Positions 9,207-17,981 of a DNA stretch of 64,000 nt are shown here, piece after piece. The position numbers and the translations under genes are program-made. The notes under the pieces were generated by a model. That model was not told the origin of the DNA. It made no database searches and was given only the letters and a program-made list of their open reading frames with translations. Numbering within the stretch: position 1 is the stretch's first letter; each line of letters begins with the position of its first letter. This DNA is from Roseateles sp. (lineage in GTDB: Bacteria; Pseudomonadota; Gammaproteobacteria; Burkholderiales; Burkholderiaceae_C), in contig JAFALK010000017.1 in the NCBI GenBank assembly GCA_019234295.1, positions 124,001 to 188,000 of the forward strand, given 5' to 3'.

Positions 9207-11300
9207 CTAGCGGCGGCGCCAAACTCGCTCTTCGAACGCCCGGGGCTCCAGCGCCGGCGCGTACAGCCAGCCCTGGTATTCGTTGCAGCCCAGGCGGGCC
9301 AAGCATTCACGCTGGGCCTCGGTTTCCACGCCCTCGGCGATGACCTGCAGGCGCAGGGCGCGGCCCATCTGGATGATGGCGTTGACGATGCCGGCATCGC
9401 TCGCGTCGCCGGGCAGACCCTTGATGAAGCTGCGGTCGATCTTGAGGCGCTGGATGGGGAAGCGCTTGAGGTAGCCCAGGCTCGAATAGCCGGTGCCGAA
9501 GTCATCGATCGACATGCACACGCCCAGGGCCGCGAGCGCCTCCATGCGGTTCAGGGCTTCATCGGCGTCGCGCAGCAGCACGGACTCGGTGAGTTCGAGC
9601 TCCAGCATCGAAGGCGGCAGGCCGCTGGCGCGCAGCGCCTCGGCCACGGTCTCGACGAACTGGGCCTGCTGGAACTGTAGGGCAGAGACGTTGACAGCCA
9701 CCTGCATGGGGCGGCCCTGGCGCATCCATTCGGCCGCCTGCTCGACGGCCTCGCGCAGCACCCATTCGCCGATGGCGACGACGAAGCCGCTCTCCTCGGC
9801 CACAGGGATGAATTCGACCGGCGAGATCTCGCCGCGCAGTGGGTCGCGCCAACGGATCAGGGCCTCAGCGCCGATCACGCGGCCGGTGTTGACGTCCACT
9901 TGCGGCTGGTAGTGCAGGCGGAAGCGGTTCTCGGTCAGGGCCGCGCGCATGGCGTGGTCCAGGCGCATCCGCGAGAGCAGGTCCACGTCCTTGCGCGGCG
10001 CATGGAAGCGGAAGGCGCCCCGGCCGCTCTCCTTGACCCAGTGCATGGCGCGCTCCGCGCTGGCCATGAGTTCGTCGGCACCGGCGCCGTCGCTGGGGAA
10101 CAGGGCAATGCCAGTCGAGCACGTGACGGTGAAGCTCAGCGTGTCAAAGCCGTAGGGCTGGTTCATCGCCTCCTGCACGCGCTGTGCCGCCTGCTCGGCC
10201 ATGCGCGCATCGGCCTGATGGATCAGGAGACCAAAGCTGTCGCCCGAGAGGCGGGCCACAGTGTCGACCTCGCGCAAAGCGCCGCGCAGGCGCTCAGCAG
10301 CTTCGCGCAGAACGCGGTCGCCATAGTTCTGGCCCAGGGTATCGTTGATCTGCTTGAAACGGTCCAGGTCGACGTTGAGCAGTGCGAACGCGCTGCCATC
10401 GCGGCGCGCCATGGCCTGCGCATAGTCGATGCGCTCGGCCAGCGCGCGGCGGTTGGGCAGGCCGGTGAGCATGTCGGAGTGCGAAAGCTCCTCGATGCGC
10501 TGGGTGGCAGCGACCTTCTCAGAGAGATCGCGGAAGGAGTACACGCGGCCCACCGGACGGCCGCGGCTGAACTGAGGAAGGGAGACGCGCTCGATCACGC
10601 GACCGTTGAGCAGGTGCAGTTGGTCGCTGCTCTGGAGTAGCGGCGCCTCCTGGATAGCCGCAAGGCGGGCCGCGTAGGCTGCGCCATCGGCCACGGAGCG
10701 GCGCATCCAGACCTGGACGGCCTCGTCGTTCTTGTCGGCCAGCAGGTCTTCGGGCAGGTCCCAGAGCGCGGCGAAGCGCTTGTTGAAGCTGCGCATGCGG
10801 CCGGCCAGATCGGTCACGAGGATCGCGTCGGCCGTGGATTCGAGCGTGGCGCGCAGCTCGGAGACCAGGGCCTCGCGCTCCTCCTCCTGGCGGCGCTGCT
10901 GGGTCTGGTCGCGAAAGCTCAGCGCCCAAAATCCCTCGGAGCCCTCGAGCGGAACGAAGGAGACACGCCGTGTGACCCAGAGCATGTGGCCCTCGGCATG
11001 TCGGATCATCGTGTCGGATTCGAGCATGGCGCCGACCTTGTCGGCGAGCGTGCCGGCCTCCATCCAGAACAGCGCGTCCTCGGGCGTGCTGACCAGGGAA
11101 TCCACCGTGCGACCGAGCAGTTGGGCCGGGCCCATGCCCAGCAACTGCTCCGACGCCGGGTTCACGGCCAGCAGTTCGTGGGTGGCAGCATCAACCAGCC
11201 AGCAGGCGTACGGCAAGGCCGCGATCAGCGCAGCCTGGGCGTCGATTTCCGGGCGCCTGATCCCCGGCGGCTTGAATGCGACGAGCCGCACCTTGCTCAC
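9207..11300 (-). CDS. PAS-PAS-GGDEF(degenerate)-EAL protein, probable c-di-GMP phosphodiesterase
   Basis: The 697-residue cytoplasmic protein has two PAS-like segments (about residues 25-130 and 150-270), a GGDEF domain (about 275-435) and an EAL domain (about 440-690). The GGDEF active-site loop reads SGDSF, so cyclase activity is probably lost, though an RxxD I-site (REVD) five residues before it is kept. The EAL site looks intact: EALIRW, the Glu in ELTES, DDFGTGYSS, LKIDRSF and IAEGVETEAQ. I therefore predict c-di-GMP hydrolysis, perhaps tuned by GTP or c-di-GMP binding at the GGDEF domain. The start is a GTG that overlaps the upstream HD-GYP stop (GTGA). Confidence 0.88.
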   Translation of the reverse strand: MSKVRLVAFKPPGIRRPEIDAQAALIAALPYACWLVDAATHELLAVNPASEQLLGMGPAQLLGRTVDSLVSTPEDALFWMEAGTLADKVGAMLESDTMIRHAEGHMLWVTRRVSFVPLEGSEGFWALSFRDQTQQRRQEEEREALVSELRATLESTADAILVTDLAGRMRSFNKRFAALWDLPEDLLADKNDEAVQVWMRRSVADGAAYAARLAAIQEAPLLQSSDQLHLLNGRVIERVSLPQFSRGRPVGRVYSFRDLSEKVAATQRIEELSHSDMLTGLPNRRALAERIDYAQAMARRDGSAFALLNVDLDRFKQINDTLGQNYGDRVLREAAERLRGALREVDTVARLSGDSFGLLIHQADARMAEQAAQRVQEAMNQPYGFDTLSFTVTCSTGIALFPSDGAGADELMASAERAMHWVKESGRGAFRFHAPRKDVDLLSRMRLDHAMRAALTENRFRLHYQPQVDVNTGRVIGAEALIRWRDPLRGEISPVEFIPVAEESGFVVAIGEWVLREAVEQAAEWMRQGRPMQVAVNVSALQFQQAQFVETVAEALRASGLPPSMLELELTESVLLRDADEALNRMEALAALGVCMSIDDFGTGYSSLGYLKRFPIQRLKIDRSFIKGLPGDASDAGIVNAIIQMGRALRLQVIAEGVETEAQRECLARLGCNEYQGWLYAPALEPRAFEERVWRRR

Positions 11301-12580
11301 GCGGCGAGCTCCCCGCTAACCGTGATCGGGCCGGCCGATTCGAAGAAGTAAGCCACACGGGCGCGCGGGCTCAGGTAGTCCAGCGCGGCACGCGGCAGCT
11401 GTTGGGCCTTGAGGCTGCGACGGATGCCAAGGTCGGGCTGCTCCTCCAGATTGAGGATCAAGGCCTCTTCACGCGGCACCTTGGCGTCGTGCACCAGCAC
11501 CTTGGGCTTGAGCGGGCGGCTGGAATTGACGGCGTCGACGATGGCGTAGCGGTCGTCGGTGAGCTGCACGATCGAGCCCGGCGGATACACGCCCATCATG
11601 CGGATGAAGGCGTTGAGCATGGTCGAATCGAAGCGATTGCGGCCCTGCGCGAACATCAGCGAGAGCGCCTCGTGCGGTGTCAGCGAACGAGAGATCTGGA
11701 CCGGATTGCACAGGCCATCGAAGCGATTGACCAAGGCCACAATGCGCGCCGCTGCACTCATGCGGTCCATATTGAGCTTCTGCGGGAAGCCCGAGCCGTC
11801 GGCGTTCTCGTGATGTTGGGCGATCACCAGCAGGGGGCCCGGCGACATGGCCATGCTCTGAGCGATGGCCACACCCTTGGCGACGTGGCTCTGGTAGGTC
11901 TGGGTTTCGACGGCGGTGAAGCTGTCGTCGCGATGACGCAGCCGGGCCGGCAGCTCGCTCTTGCCCACATCGTGCATCAAGGCCCCTACGCCGAGGTCCA
12001 TCATCTCGTCGCGCGACATGCCGAAGGCGCGGCCCAGCAGCAGCGAGATGATCGAGACGTTGAGCGCATGCGCGGTGACGCGGTCGCCCGCCCCCTCGCT
12101 GAGCAGCCGGATGTTGAGATCGCCCTCGATCAACATCTTGTCCAGCAGGGCGGCCGTGAGTGCCTCGCTCTGCTCGCGGGCCATCACCGGCTGCTTGGGT
12201 ACCAGCTCCATCACCATGTTGAAGGCCTTACCGGCCTCGCCATACTGCTTCTCGCACAGGGCGAGCGCATCGCGCTGCGCCTGCAAGGCCAGGCGACGGG
12301 CTTCGCGGGCCAAGTCCTCGGGACTCATCTCGGCGGTCTGAGCCTCCCTCGGAGCCGCGGGAGCCAGAGCCTCCCCTTCCAGCTTGAGGTCGCTCTTGCC
12401 AGGGCTCCAGCGCACCTGGGTCAGGCCCAGGCGTCGCAGCACCACGAGCTGGTCTTCGGAACTCAGCTTGAAACTGGACAAGGGGAACGGATGCGACATC
12501 CACCCCAGATCAAGGTGGATGAACATCCCCACCTTCAACTGGTTCACATCGATCAGCGGATCGCTGTTTTTTTCCTTCAT
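11297..12580 (-). CDS. HD-GYP domain protein with N-terminal DUF3391
   Basis: The protein starts at the ATG at 12580 (MKEKNSDPLIDVNQLKVGM), with an alternative GTG at 12589. The first 90 residues match the DUF3391 module found ahead of HD-GYP domains. The C-terminal half is HD-GYP: LMHDVGKSELP for the HD pair, YQSHVAKG, and HHENADGSGFP, where GFP replaces the usual GYP. HD-GYP proteins hydrolyse cyclic di-GMP to pGpG or GMP. It is coupled by GTGA to the PAS-GGDEF-EAL gene. Two likely phosphodiesterases in one operon suggest a module for lowering c-di-GMP. Confidence 0.88.
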   Translation of the reverse strand: MKEKNSDPLIDVNQLKVGMFIHLDLGWMSHPFPLSSFKLSSEDQLVVLRRLGLTQVRWSPGKSDLKLEGEALAPAAPREAQTAEMSPEDLAREARRLALQAQRDALALCEKQYGEAGKAFNMVMELVPKQPVMAREQSEALTAALLDKMLIEGDLNIRLLSEGAGDRVTAHALNVSIISLLLGRAFGMSRDEMMDLGVGALMHDVGKSELPARLRHRDDSFTAVETQTYQSHVAKGVAIAQSMAMSPGPLLVIAQHHENADGSGFPQKLNMDRMSAAARIVALVNRFDGLCNPVQISRSLTPHEALSLMFAQGRNRFDSTMLNAFIRMMGVYPPGSIVQLTDDRYAIVDAVNSSRPLKPKVLVHDAKVPREEALILNLEEQPDLGIRRSLKAQQLPRAALDYLSPRARVAYFFESAGPITVSGELAA

Positions 12581-12831
12581 GGACGCCACTCGCTCCGCAT
12601 TCGGGAGCCCTCCTCCGTCATCGCCATATTTCTCGGCACTCTCAAAGTCGAGACTCTGAGGCCTCCCGGAAGCAAGCTACCGGGATCGGAAGGGATTCGA
12701 GTGCAAATTCTCACATCTTTGTTCGCGTGCGCATCGGTTTAGCAACACTCCGCAGCAAAGAAAGCTCGCCTGCCGCGCTCCGCCCGGTTTGCGATGATCC
12801 GGGACAGCCATAGATTCACGGAGACAAAGAC

Positions 12832-14049
12832 ATGAGCCCCGAGCGCCCCACCGAGGTTTTCATCTGCGACGCGGTGCGCACCCCCTTCGGCCGCTACGGC
12901 GGCGCGCTTTCTGGTGTGCGCGCCGACGACCTCGCCGCGCTCCCCCTGCGCGCGCTGATGGCCCGCCACCCGCAACTCGACGCAGCCGCCGTGGACGAGG
13001 TCTATCTCGGGTGCGCTAACCAGGCCGGCGAAGACAACCGCAACGTAGCCCGCATGGCCGCCTTGCTGGCCGGCCTGCCAGAGAGCGTGCCCGGGGTCAC
13101 GCTGAACCGCCTCTGCGGCTCGGGCCTCGACGCCGTGGGAACGGCCGCGCGAGCAATCCGGTCCGGCGAACAGCAACTCGTGCTGGCCGGCGGCGTGGAA
13201 AGCATGAGTCGCGCACCCTTCGTCATGCCCAAGGCGGAGTCCGCCTTCGCCCGCAGCCCGGCCCTCTACGACACCACGATCGGCTGGCGCTTCGTCAACG
13301 AGCTGATGAAGAAGCAGCACGGCATCGACTCCATGCCGGAGACCGCCGAGCGCGTGGCCGCCGACTACGGCATCGAACGCGAGGCCCAGGACCGCATGGC
13401 ACTGGCCAGCCAGGTCAAGGCCTTGGCGGCACAGGCCGCCGGGCATCTGGCGCGCGAGATCGTGCCAGTCACGATCCCCCAGAAGAAGGGCGAGCCCTTC
13501 ATCGTCTCGCAAGACGAACACCCTCGCGCCACCAGCCTGGAGGCGCTGGCCAGGCTCAAGGGCGTGGTGCGCCCCGAAGGCAGCGTCACAGCGGGCAATG
13601 CGTCGGGCGTGAACGACGGCGCCTGCGCGCTGCTGGTGGCCGGCGAGCGGGCCACGGCCCGGCACGGCCTTGTGCCGCGCGCCCGCGTGCTCGGCATGGC
13701 CACGGCCGGCGTGGCGCCGCGCGTCATGGGCATCGGCCCGGCGCCGGCGACGCTAAAGCTGCTTGCGCAGACCGGGATCGCGCTGGACCAGCTCGACGTC
13801 ATCGAGCTCAACGAAGCCTTCGCCGCTCAGGGCCTGGCCGTGCTGCGCATGCTCGGCCTGCCCGACGATGATCCGCGCGTGAACCGCTGGGGCGGCGCCA
13901 TCGCCCTGGGCCACCCCCTGGGCGCCAGCGGAGCCCGGCTCGTCACAACTGCAATCAACCAGTTACACACGCTGGGCGGGCGCTACGCGCTTTGCACGAT
14001 GTGCGTCGGCGTCGGACAGGGAATTGCGCTGTTGCTCGAGCGGGTCTGA
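12832..14049 (+). CDS. Thiolase, probable 3-oxoadipyl-CoA thiolase (PcaF/PaaJ type)
   Basis: The 405-residue thiolase has the acyl-enzyme Cys95 in [12 protein letters not shown], the His site in [16 protein letters not shown], and the second Cys in [29 protein letters not shown] near the start is typical of beta-ketoadipyl-CoA thiolases rather than short acetoacetyl-CoA thiolases. The role would be cleavage of 3-oxoadipyl-CoA to succinyl-CoA and acetyl-CoA, the last step of the beta-ketoadipate and phenylacetate routes. The IclR regulator downstream and the PaaH-like dehydrogenase nearby support this. A GGAG precedes the start. Confidence 0.85.
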   Translation: MSPERPTEVFICDAVRTPFGRYGGALSGVRADDLAALPLRALMARHPQLDAAAVDEVYLGCANQAGEDNRNVARMAALLAGLPESVPGVTLNRLCGSGLDAVGTAARAIRSGEQQLVLAGGVESMSRAPFVMPKAESAFARSPALYDTTIGWRFVNELMKKQHGIDSMPETAERVAADYGIEREAQDRMALASQVKALAAQAAGHLAREIVPVTIPQKKGEPFIVSQDEHPRATSLEALARLKGVVRPEGSVTAGNASGVNDGACALLVAGERATARHGLVPRARVLGMATAGVAPRVMGIGPAPATLKLLAQTGIALDQLDVIELNEAFAAQGLAVLRMLGLPDDDPRVNRWGGAIALGHPLGASGARLVTTAINQLHTLGGRYALCTMCVGVGQGIALLLERV

Positions 14050-14076
14050 TGCGAAAGTCAAACGGAATGTGACGTT

Positions 14077-14107
14077 ATGCGCACGACGGCACCAAGCTTG
14101 TGCGAAT
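14077..14107. promoter_or_regulatory. Imperfect inverted repeat upstream of the IclR gene
   Basis: ATGCGCAC (14077-14084) and GTGCGAAT (14100-14107) form an 8-bp inverted repeat with one mismatch and a 15-base spacer, in the 166-bp gap before the regulator. A further TGCGAA lies just upstream (about 14050-14055). Known PcaR/PcaU operators contain TCGCAC-like half sites, so an IclR operator is possible. This is a weak match. Confidence 0.35.
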
Positions 14108-14215
14108 AGCAGTCCCGCGGTTTTTGGTAGCGCCCTCACCGGTCCGAATGGCTCCTATAGTCAACTCGTAACAAGGGAGGCCCGGATCTGCCGGGCGGAA
14201 GTTGACCAGAGTTCG

Positions 14216-15043
14216 ATGCCGTTCGCCACAGACCCAGACGAATCAGACCACGCCTTCGATCCGCAGGACATCGATGCTTCGGGTGCAGGACCGCTCAAGC
14301 GCGATCTGGTGGCCGGGCTCGAAAAAGGTCTTTCCGTCATCACCGCCTTTGATCAGGAGCGTCCACGTCTGACGATCTCCGAAGTCGCCACGCATACGGG
14401 GCTGACTCGGGCGGCCGCTCGTCGCTACCTCCTGACGCTCTCGCACCTGGGCTTCGTGACCCAGGACCGCAAGATGTTCTCGCTCACACCCAAGGTGCTT
14501 CGCCTGGGGCAGAGCTACATGAACTCGGCCCGCCTGCCCCGGATCATCGAGCCGGAGCTCTTCAAGCTCGCTCAGTCGGTCAAAGAGGCCAGCGCGGCAG
14601 GCGTGCTCGACGGCGAGCATGCGATCTGCATCGCCGCCTCCAATGCCGGGCGCACGCTGTCCTCTGCGCTGCAGCCGGGCATCCGTGTTCCGGCTCACTG
14701 CACAGGCATCGGCCGGGTGCTGCTGGCCGCCCTTCATCCGGGCGACCTTGACGACTGGCTGGCCGCACGCGTGTTCAAGGCCGAGACCATGCACACTATC
14801 GTCGACCCTGCGCGCCTGCGCCGTGAGATCGAGCTCGTGCGTGAGCGTGGCTACGCCCTGATCGACCAGGAACTCGAGAACGGCCTTCGCTCCATTGCGG
14901 TACCGCTGAAGAACTACCGCGGCGAGACCGTGGCCGCCATCAATCTCGTCGTGCAGAACGCCCGACTGAGCCTTGAACAGCTGATCGAGCTGGGACTCGG
15001 CCCGCTGCTAAACGTGCAGGCCCATCTGCGAATGCTTCTCTAA
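14216..15043 (+). CDS. IclR-family transcriptional regulator (PcaR/PcaU/PobR-like)
   Basis: The 275-residue protein has the IclR plan. The winged helix-turn-helix near residues 40-110 includes VAGLEKGLSVITAFD, LTISEVATHTGLTRAAARRYL and LTPKVLRLG. A C-terminal effector domain follows with YALIDQELENGLRSIAVPL. The VAGLEKGLSVI..FD opening is characteristic of the subfamily controlling protocatechuate and beta-ketoadipate genes. I start at the ATG at 14216; the frame is open further upstream but overlaps the thiolase. It lies 166 bp after the thiolase, its likely target. Its last four bases overlap the convergent paaH-like gene. Confidence 0.87.
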   Translation: MPFATDPDESDHAFDPQDIDASGAGPLKRDLVAGLEKGLSVITAFDQERPRLTISEVATHTGLTRAAARRYLLTLSHLGFVTQDRKMFSLTPKVLRLGQSYMNSARLPRIIEPELFKLAQSVKEASAAGVLDGEHAICIAASNAGRTLSSALQPGIRVPAHCTGIGRVLLAALHPGDLDDWLAARVFKAETMHTIVDPARLRREIELVRERGYALIDQELENGLRSIAVPLKNYRGETVAAINLVVQNARLSLEQLIELGLGPLLNVQAHLRMLL

Positions 15044-16536
15044 CCCCAGACGCGGTGGCGCAATAGCGGGCTGACGCGATACCTCTCGTTGCGCGTGGCA
15101 TCGAAGAGCGCGTCCAGCATCTCGACCACGGCCGGCGCGCCGATGGCCGCGAGCCACTCGAAGGGTCCGGCCGGGTAGTTGACGCCGAGCTTCATGGCCG
15201 TGTCCGCAGCCGCCTCGTCGCACACGCCTTGCCAAACCGCATCGGCGCCCTCGTTGACGAGCATGGCGAGCGTGCGCGCCACAACCAGGCCCGGCGCGTC
15301 GCGCAGGCACAGCGGTTCCCATCCGAGCGTGCGCCACAGCGCCTCGACCTGCATCTTGTGCTCCACCGTCACCCGCGGCGCGTAGGCCAGCGCCAGGCCG
15401 TCAGCGCGATCGGGTGCGATGGGCCAGTCCATCACGGCAAGCTCCGCATGGCTGCGCTCGTGTGCGAGTCGGGCCGCCGGCCGACCGGTGCTCAGGTGTA
15501 CCTCAAGGCCGCCCACGCGCAGGCCCGACCAGTCGGCCGACTCGCCATGCACATGCGCGACGCCGCGATGCGCGAGCCATTCGCTGAGCCGCTCGACCAG
15601 CGGTCCGCGGCCCATCAGCACGACCTCGGGCAGGGCAAGCTCCGGCTTCACCACTCTTGCGGCCGCGGGCGGCGCGCTCTCGTAGAAACCGCGGCCCACC
15701 TTGCGCCCCAGTCGCCCGCCGTCCACCAGCGCGCGCTGCACCATCGAGGGCATGTAGCGCTTGTCGCCGAAGTTGGCCTCGAAGACCGATTGCGTGACCA
15801 AGAAGTTGGTGTCGTGGCCGATCAGGTCCATCAGCTCGCAAGGCCCCATGCGGAAACCCGCACCGCGCAGCGCCCGGTCGGCCTGGTCCGGCGTGCAGGC
15901 CTGCTCGAGCAGGAGTGCCAGCGTCTCCGCGTAGTAGGGCCGCGCGATGCGGTTGACGATGAAGCCCGGCGTTGAGCGCGCATGCACGGGCGTCTTGCCC
16001 CAGCGCCGCGCCAGCGCCTCGATGGCGGCTGCGGCGTCGGGATCGGTTTCCGCACCCGAGACCACCTCCACAAGCTTCATCATCGGGACCGGGTTGAAGA
16101 AATGCATGCCGGCCAGGCGTTGCGGGTTCTTCATGCCATTGGCCAGGGCCGTGACGCTGATGCTCGAGGTGTTGGAGGCAATGAGCGCGCCTTCGGCCAG
16201 CAGATCGTCGAGCTCGCGCAGCAGGACTTGCTTGGGTTCGAGCTTCTCGACGATGACTTCGATGACCAGGGCACAGCCGGCCAGGGTCGCGAGCGAGTCC
16301 ACCGCGCTGATGCGCTGAACCACGGTCTGAGCCTGCGAGGCTTGCATGCGGCCCTTGGCCACAAGACCACCAAGGGCCTTGGCGATGCCCTGCACGGCCG
16401 CCGCTGCGGCGCCTTCCCGAGCATCGAGCAGCAGCACCTCATGTCCGGCCTGCGCGGCCACCTGGGCGATGCCGGCGCCCATGATGCCGGCACCCACCAC
16501 GCCGATGCGTGCATCGGCGTCGATTCTGTACTTCAT
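15040..16536 (-). CDS. paaH: 3-hydroxyacyl-CoA dehydrogenase, PaaH type
   Basis: The 498-residue cytoplasmic enzyme starts with an NAD-binding Rossmann motif, IGVVGAGIMGAGIAQVAA. It continues with SNTSSISVTALA, the His-Glu site region AGMHFFNPVPMMKLVEVV, and GFIVNRIARPYY. Two 3HCDH C-terminal domains follow, the second ending near GVNYPAGPFEWL. The double C-terminal domain and length of about 500 match the phenylacetate-pathway 3-hydroxyadipyl-CoA dehydrogenase rather than short beta-oxidation enzymes. It overlaps the upstream enoyl-CoA hydratase as ATGA. Together with the thiolase at 12832 it would convert 3-hydroxyadipyl-CoA to succinyl-CoA and acetyl-CoA. Confidence 0.87.
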   Translation of the reverse strand: MKYRIDADARIGVVGAGIMGAGIAQVAAQAGHEVLLLDAREGAAAAAVQGIAKALGGLVAKGRMQASQAQTVVQRISAVDSLATLAGCALVIEVIVEKLEPKQVLLRELDDLLAEGALIASNTSSISVTALANGMKNPQRLAGMHFFNPVPMMKLVEVVSGAETDPDAAAAIEALARRWGKTPVHARSTPGFIVNRIARPYYAETLALLLEQACTPDQADRALRGAGFRMGPCELMDLIGHDTNFLVTQSVFEANFGDKRYMPSMVQRALVDGGRLGRKVGRGFYESAPPAAARVVKPELALPEVVLMGRGPLVERLSEWLAHRGVAHVHGESADWSGLRVGGLEVHLSTGRPAARLAHERSHAELAVMDWPIAPDRADGLALAYAPRVTVEHKMQVEALWRTLGWEPLCLRDAPGLVVARTLAMLVNEGADAVWQGVCDEAAADTAMKLGVNYPAGPFEWLAAIGAPAVVEMLDALFDATRNERYRVSPLLRHRVWG

Positions 16537-17312
16537 GTCGGATTTTTCCAGTTCGGGGCGCGCTTGCCGAGAAAGGCGGCAAATCCCTCGCGAGCCTCGT
16601 CGCCGAGGCGCATGCGCGCAATGGTCTGCGCTGTCAGCGTGCGCATCTCTGGTGTGACGGGCCCGACCGCCAGCTGAGCGAACAGCCGCTTCAGTTCAGC
16701 CTGGGCAACGGGGCCGCAGGCGAGCAGTTCGTCGAGCCAGCGTGAGAGCGCCGCCTCGCTGTCTTCGGCCACTTCGTGAACAAGGCCGATACGCAATGCC
16801 TGGTCCGCATCGATCCGCGCGCCGGTGAGACCCAGGCGGCGCGCCTGTCGCAGGCCCACGGCGTTGACAAGATAGGGCGCAATCACGGCCGGGATCAGGC
16901 CCAGCCGCGCCTCGCTGACCGCGAACTGCGCCTCGGGCGTGGCGATGGCGAAATCGCAGGCCGCGATAAGTCCCACGCCTCCCCCAAGCGCGAGGCCGTG
17001 CACGAGCGCCACCGTGGGCTTGGGGCAGCCGGAAATTGCGGCCATCATCGCGGCGAAGCGACCCGCGTCCTCTTCATTCCATTCAAGCGGACTCTGGGCC
17101 GCGCGACGCATCCATTGCACGTCGGCCCCCGCGCAGAAATGCTTGCCCGCACCGTCGAGCACGACAACGCGCACAGCGGGCTCGGTGCCCAGGCGGGTGA
17201 ATGCCTCGGTCAGCTCGGCGATCAGAGCTTCGTCGAAGGCGTTGAAGACCTCAGGGCGGTCGAGTGTCAAGCGGGCGACACCGCGCGCGGCCAGATACTG
17301 CGCAAGAGCCAT
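16533..17312 (-). CDS. Enoyl-CoA hydratase/isomerase family protein
   Basis: The 259-residue crotonase-fold protein has the oxyanion-hole segments GKHFCAGADVQWM and LALGGGVGLIAACD. From memory of family alignments, the first catalytic Glu of classical hydratases (in GGGxEL) is Gly here, while the second (SEARLGLIPAVI) is kept. That pattern fits isomerases or the LiuC/methylglutaconyl-CoA-type branch better than textbook crotonase. I start at the ATG at 17312. Coupling to paaH by ATGA suggests a CoA-thioester catabolic role. The exact substrate is uncertain. Confidence 0.82.
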   Translation of the reverse strand: MALAQYLAARGVARLTLDRPEVFNAFDEALIAELTEAFTRLGTEPAVRVVVLDGAGKHFCAGADVQWMRRAAQSPLEWNEEDAGRFAAMMAAISGCPKPTVALVHGLALGGGVGLIAACDFAIATPEAQFAVSEARLGLIPAVIAPYLVNAVGLRQARRLGLTGARIDADQALRIGLVHEVAEDSEAALSRWLDELLACGPVAQAELKRLFAQLAVGPVTPEMRTLTAQTIARMRLGDEAREGFAAFLGKRAPNWKNPT

Positions 17313-17314
17313 GG

Positions 17315-17914
17315 CTAGTCCAGAAGCTTGATGAGCCAATCCGGGTGCACGGCCGTCGACCCGACGAGTCCAGCCACACCCATGATGACGCCGAACACCG
17401 ACGGCAGCATCGAGGCCCAGAACATCCACCACAGCTCGGTGAGCGCCGTCACCGCCAACATGGCGATGGCCAGGACGAGCAGGGCATCACACAGGTCAAA
17501 CTGGTCGTCGCGGTAGTTGAGCGAGTTGTAACGCTGGTCGGCCGCCTCTGCCCGCTTCTTGAGCTCGGCCTTCTTGCGGCCTTGCTCGGCGGCCGCGGCC
17601 TTCTCTTGCGCGATCCGATCGTCGAGCTTGGCCACCTGGGCAGGCGACGCGCCGATGCGTTGCGCCTCGAGCTGCAGCACCGTGGCCTCCATGATCTCCA
17701 GGCGTGCGTCGCGCGCCTGGTAGTTGCCCCAGGCGTCGCTTCTGTCGGCCTGCGCAGCCTGCATCGCCTGGACGATGTTGTCGTCCTTGACCTTGCAGAT
17801 GGCCATGAAGCTGGCCAGCAGCAGCACACTGACGGCCACGGCGCCATTCAGACGCCGCAAACGCCCGGCAGACTGCCAAGCCTGCTCGACGGTTTCGGGT
17901 GCATCAAGGTCCAT
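17315..17914 (-). CDS. DUF4337 domain membrane protein
   Basis: The 199-residue protein has one hydrophobic segment near the N-terminus (AVAVSVLLLASFMAI), a charged, probably coiled-coil middle of about 85 residues (QLEAQRIG, RKKAELKKRAEAADQRY), and two hydrophobic segments near the C-terminus. This layout is that of DUF4337 proteins, which have no assigned function. The start ATG at 17914 gives MDLDAPETVEQAW. The stop lies 2 bp before the enoyl-CoA hydratase start, so co-transcription with ech-paaH is likely although a functional link is not evident. Confidence 0.75.
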   Translation of the reverse strand: MDLDAPETVEQAWQSAGRLRRLNGAVAVSVLLLASFMAICKVKDDNIVQAMQAAQADRSDAWGNYQARDARLEIMEATVLQLEAQRIGASPAQVAKLDDRIAQEKAAAAEQGRKKAELKKRAEAADQRYNSLNYRDDQFDLCDALLVLAIAMLAVTALTELWWMFWASMLPSVFGVIMGVAGLVGSTAVHPDWLIKLLD

Positions 17915-17981
17915 GGGCGCGCATGGTAGATCAGTACAGCTGGAAACCGAACAGAAAAGGCTCGCCTCCACAATCGCGCGC

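Noticed and set aside
12789-12816. Sigma-70 promoter TTGCGA-N16-TAGATT before the thiolase
   Set aside because: The predicted transcript start would fall within the ribosome site, leaving almost no leader, so this placement is unlikely.
12581-12831. Possible c-di-GMP riboswitch upstream of the HD-GYP gene
   Set aside because: The leader contains a CCCGG hairpin, but the conserved GGGCAAA core and second-arm signatures of c-di-GMP riboswitches are absent.
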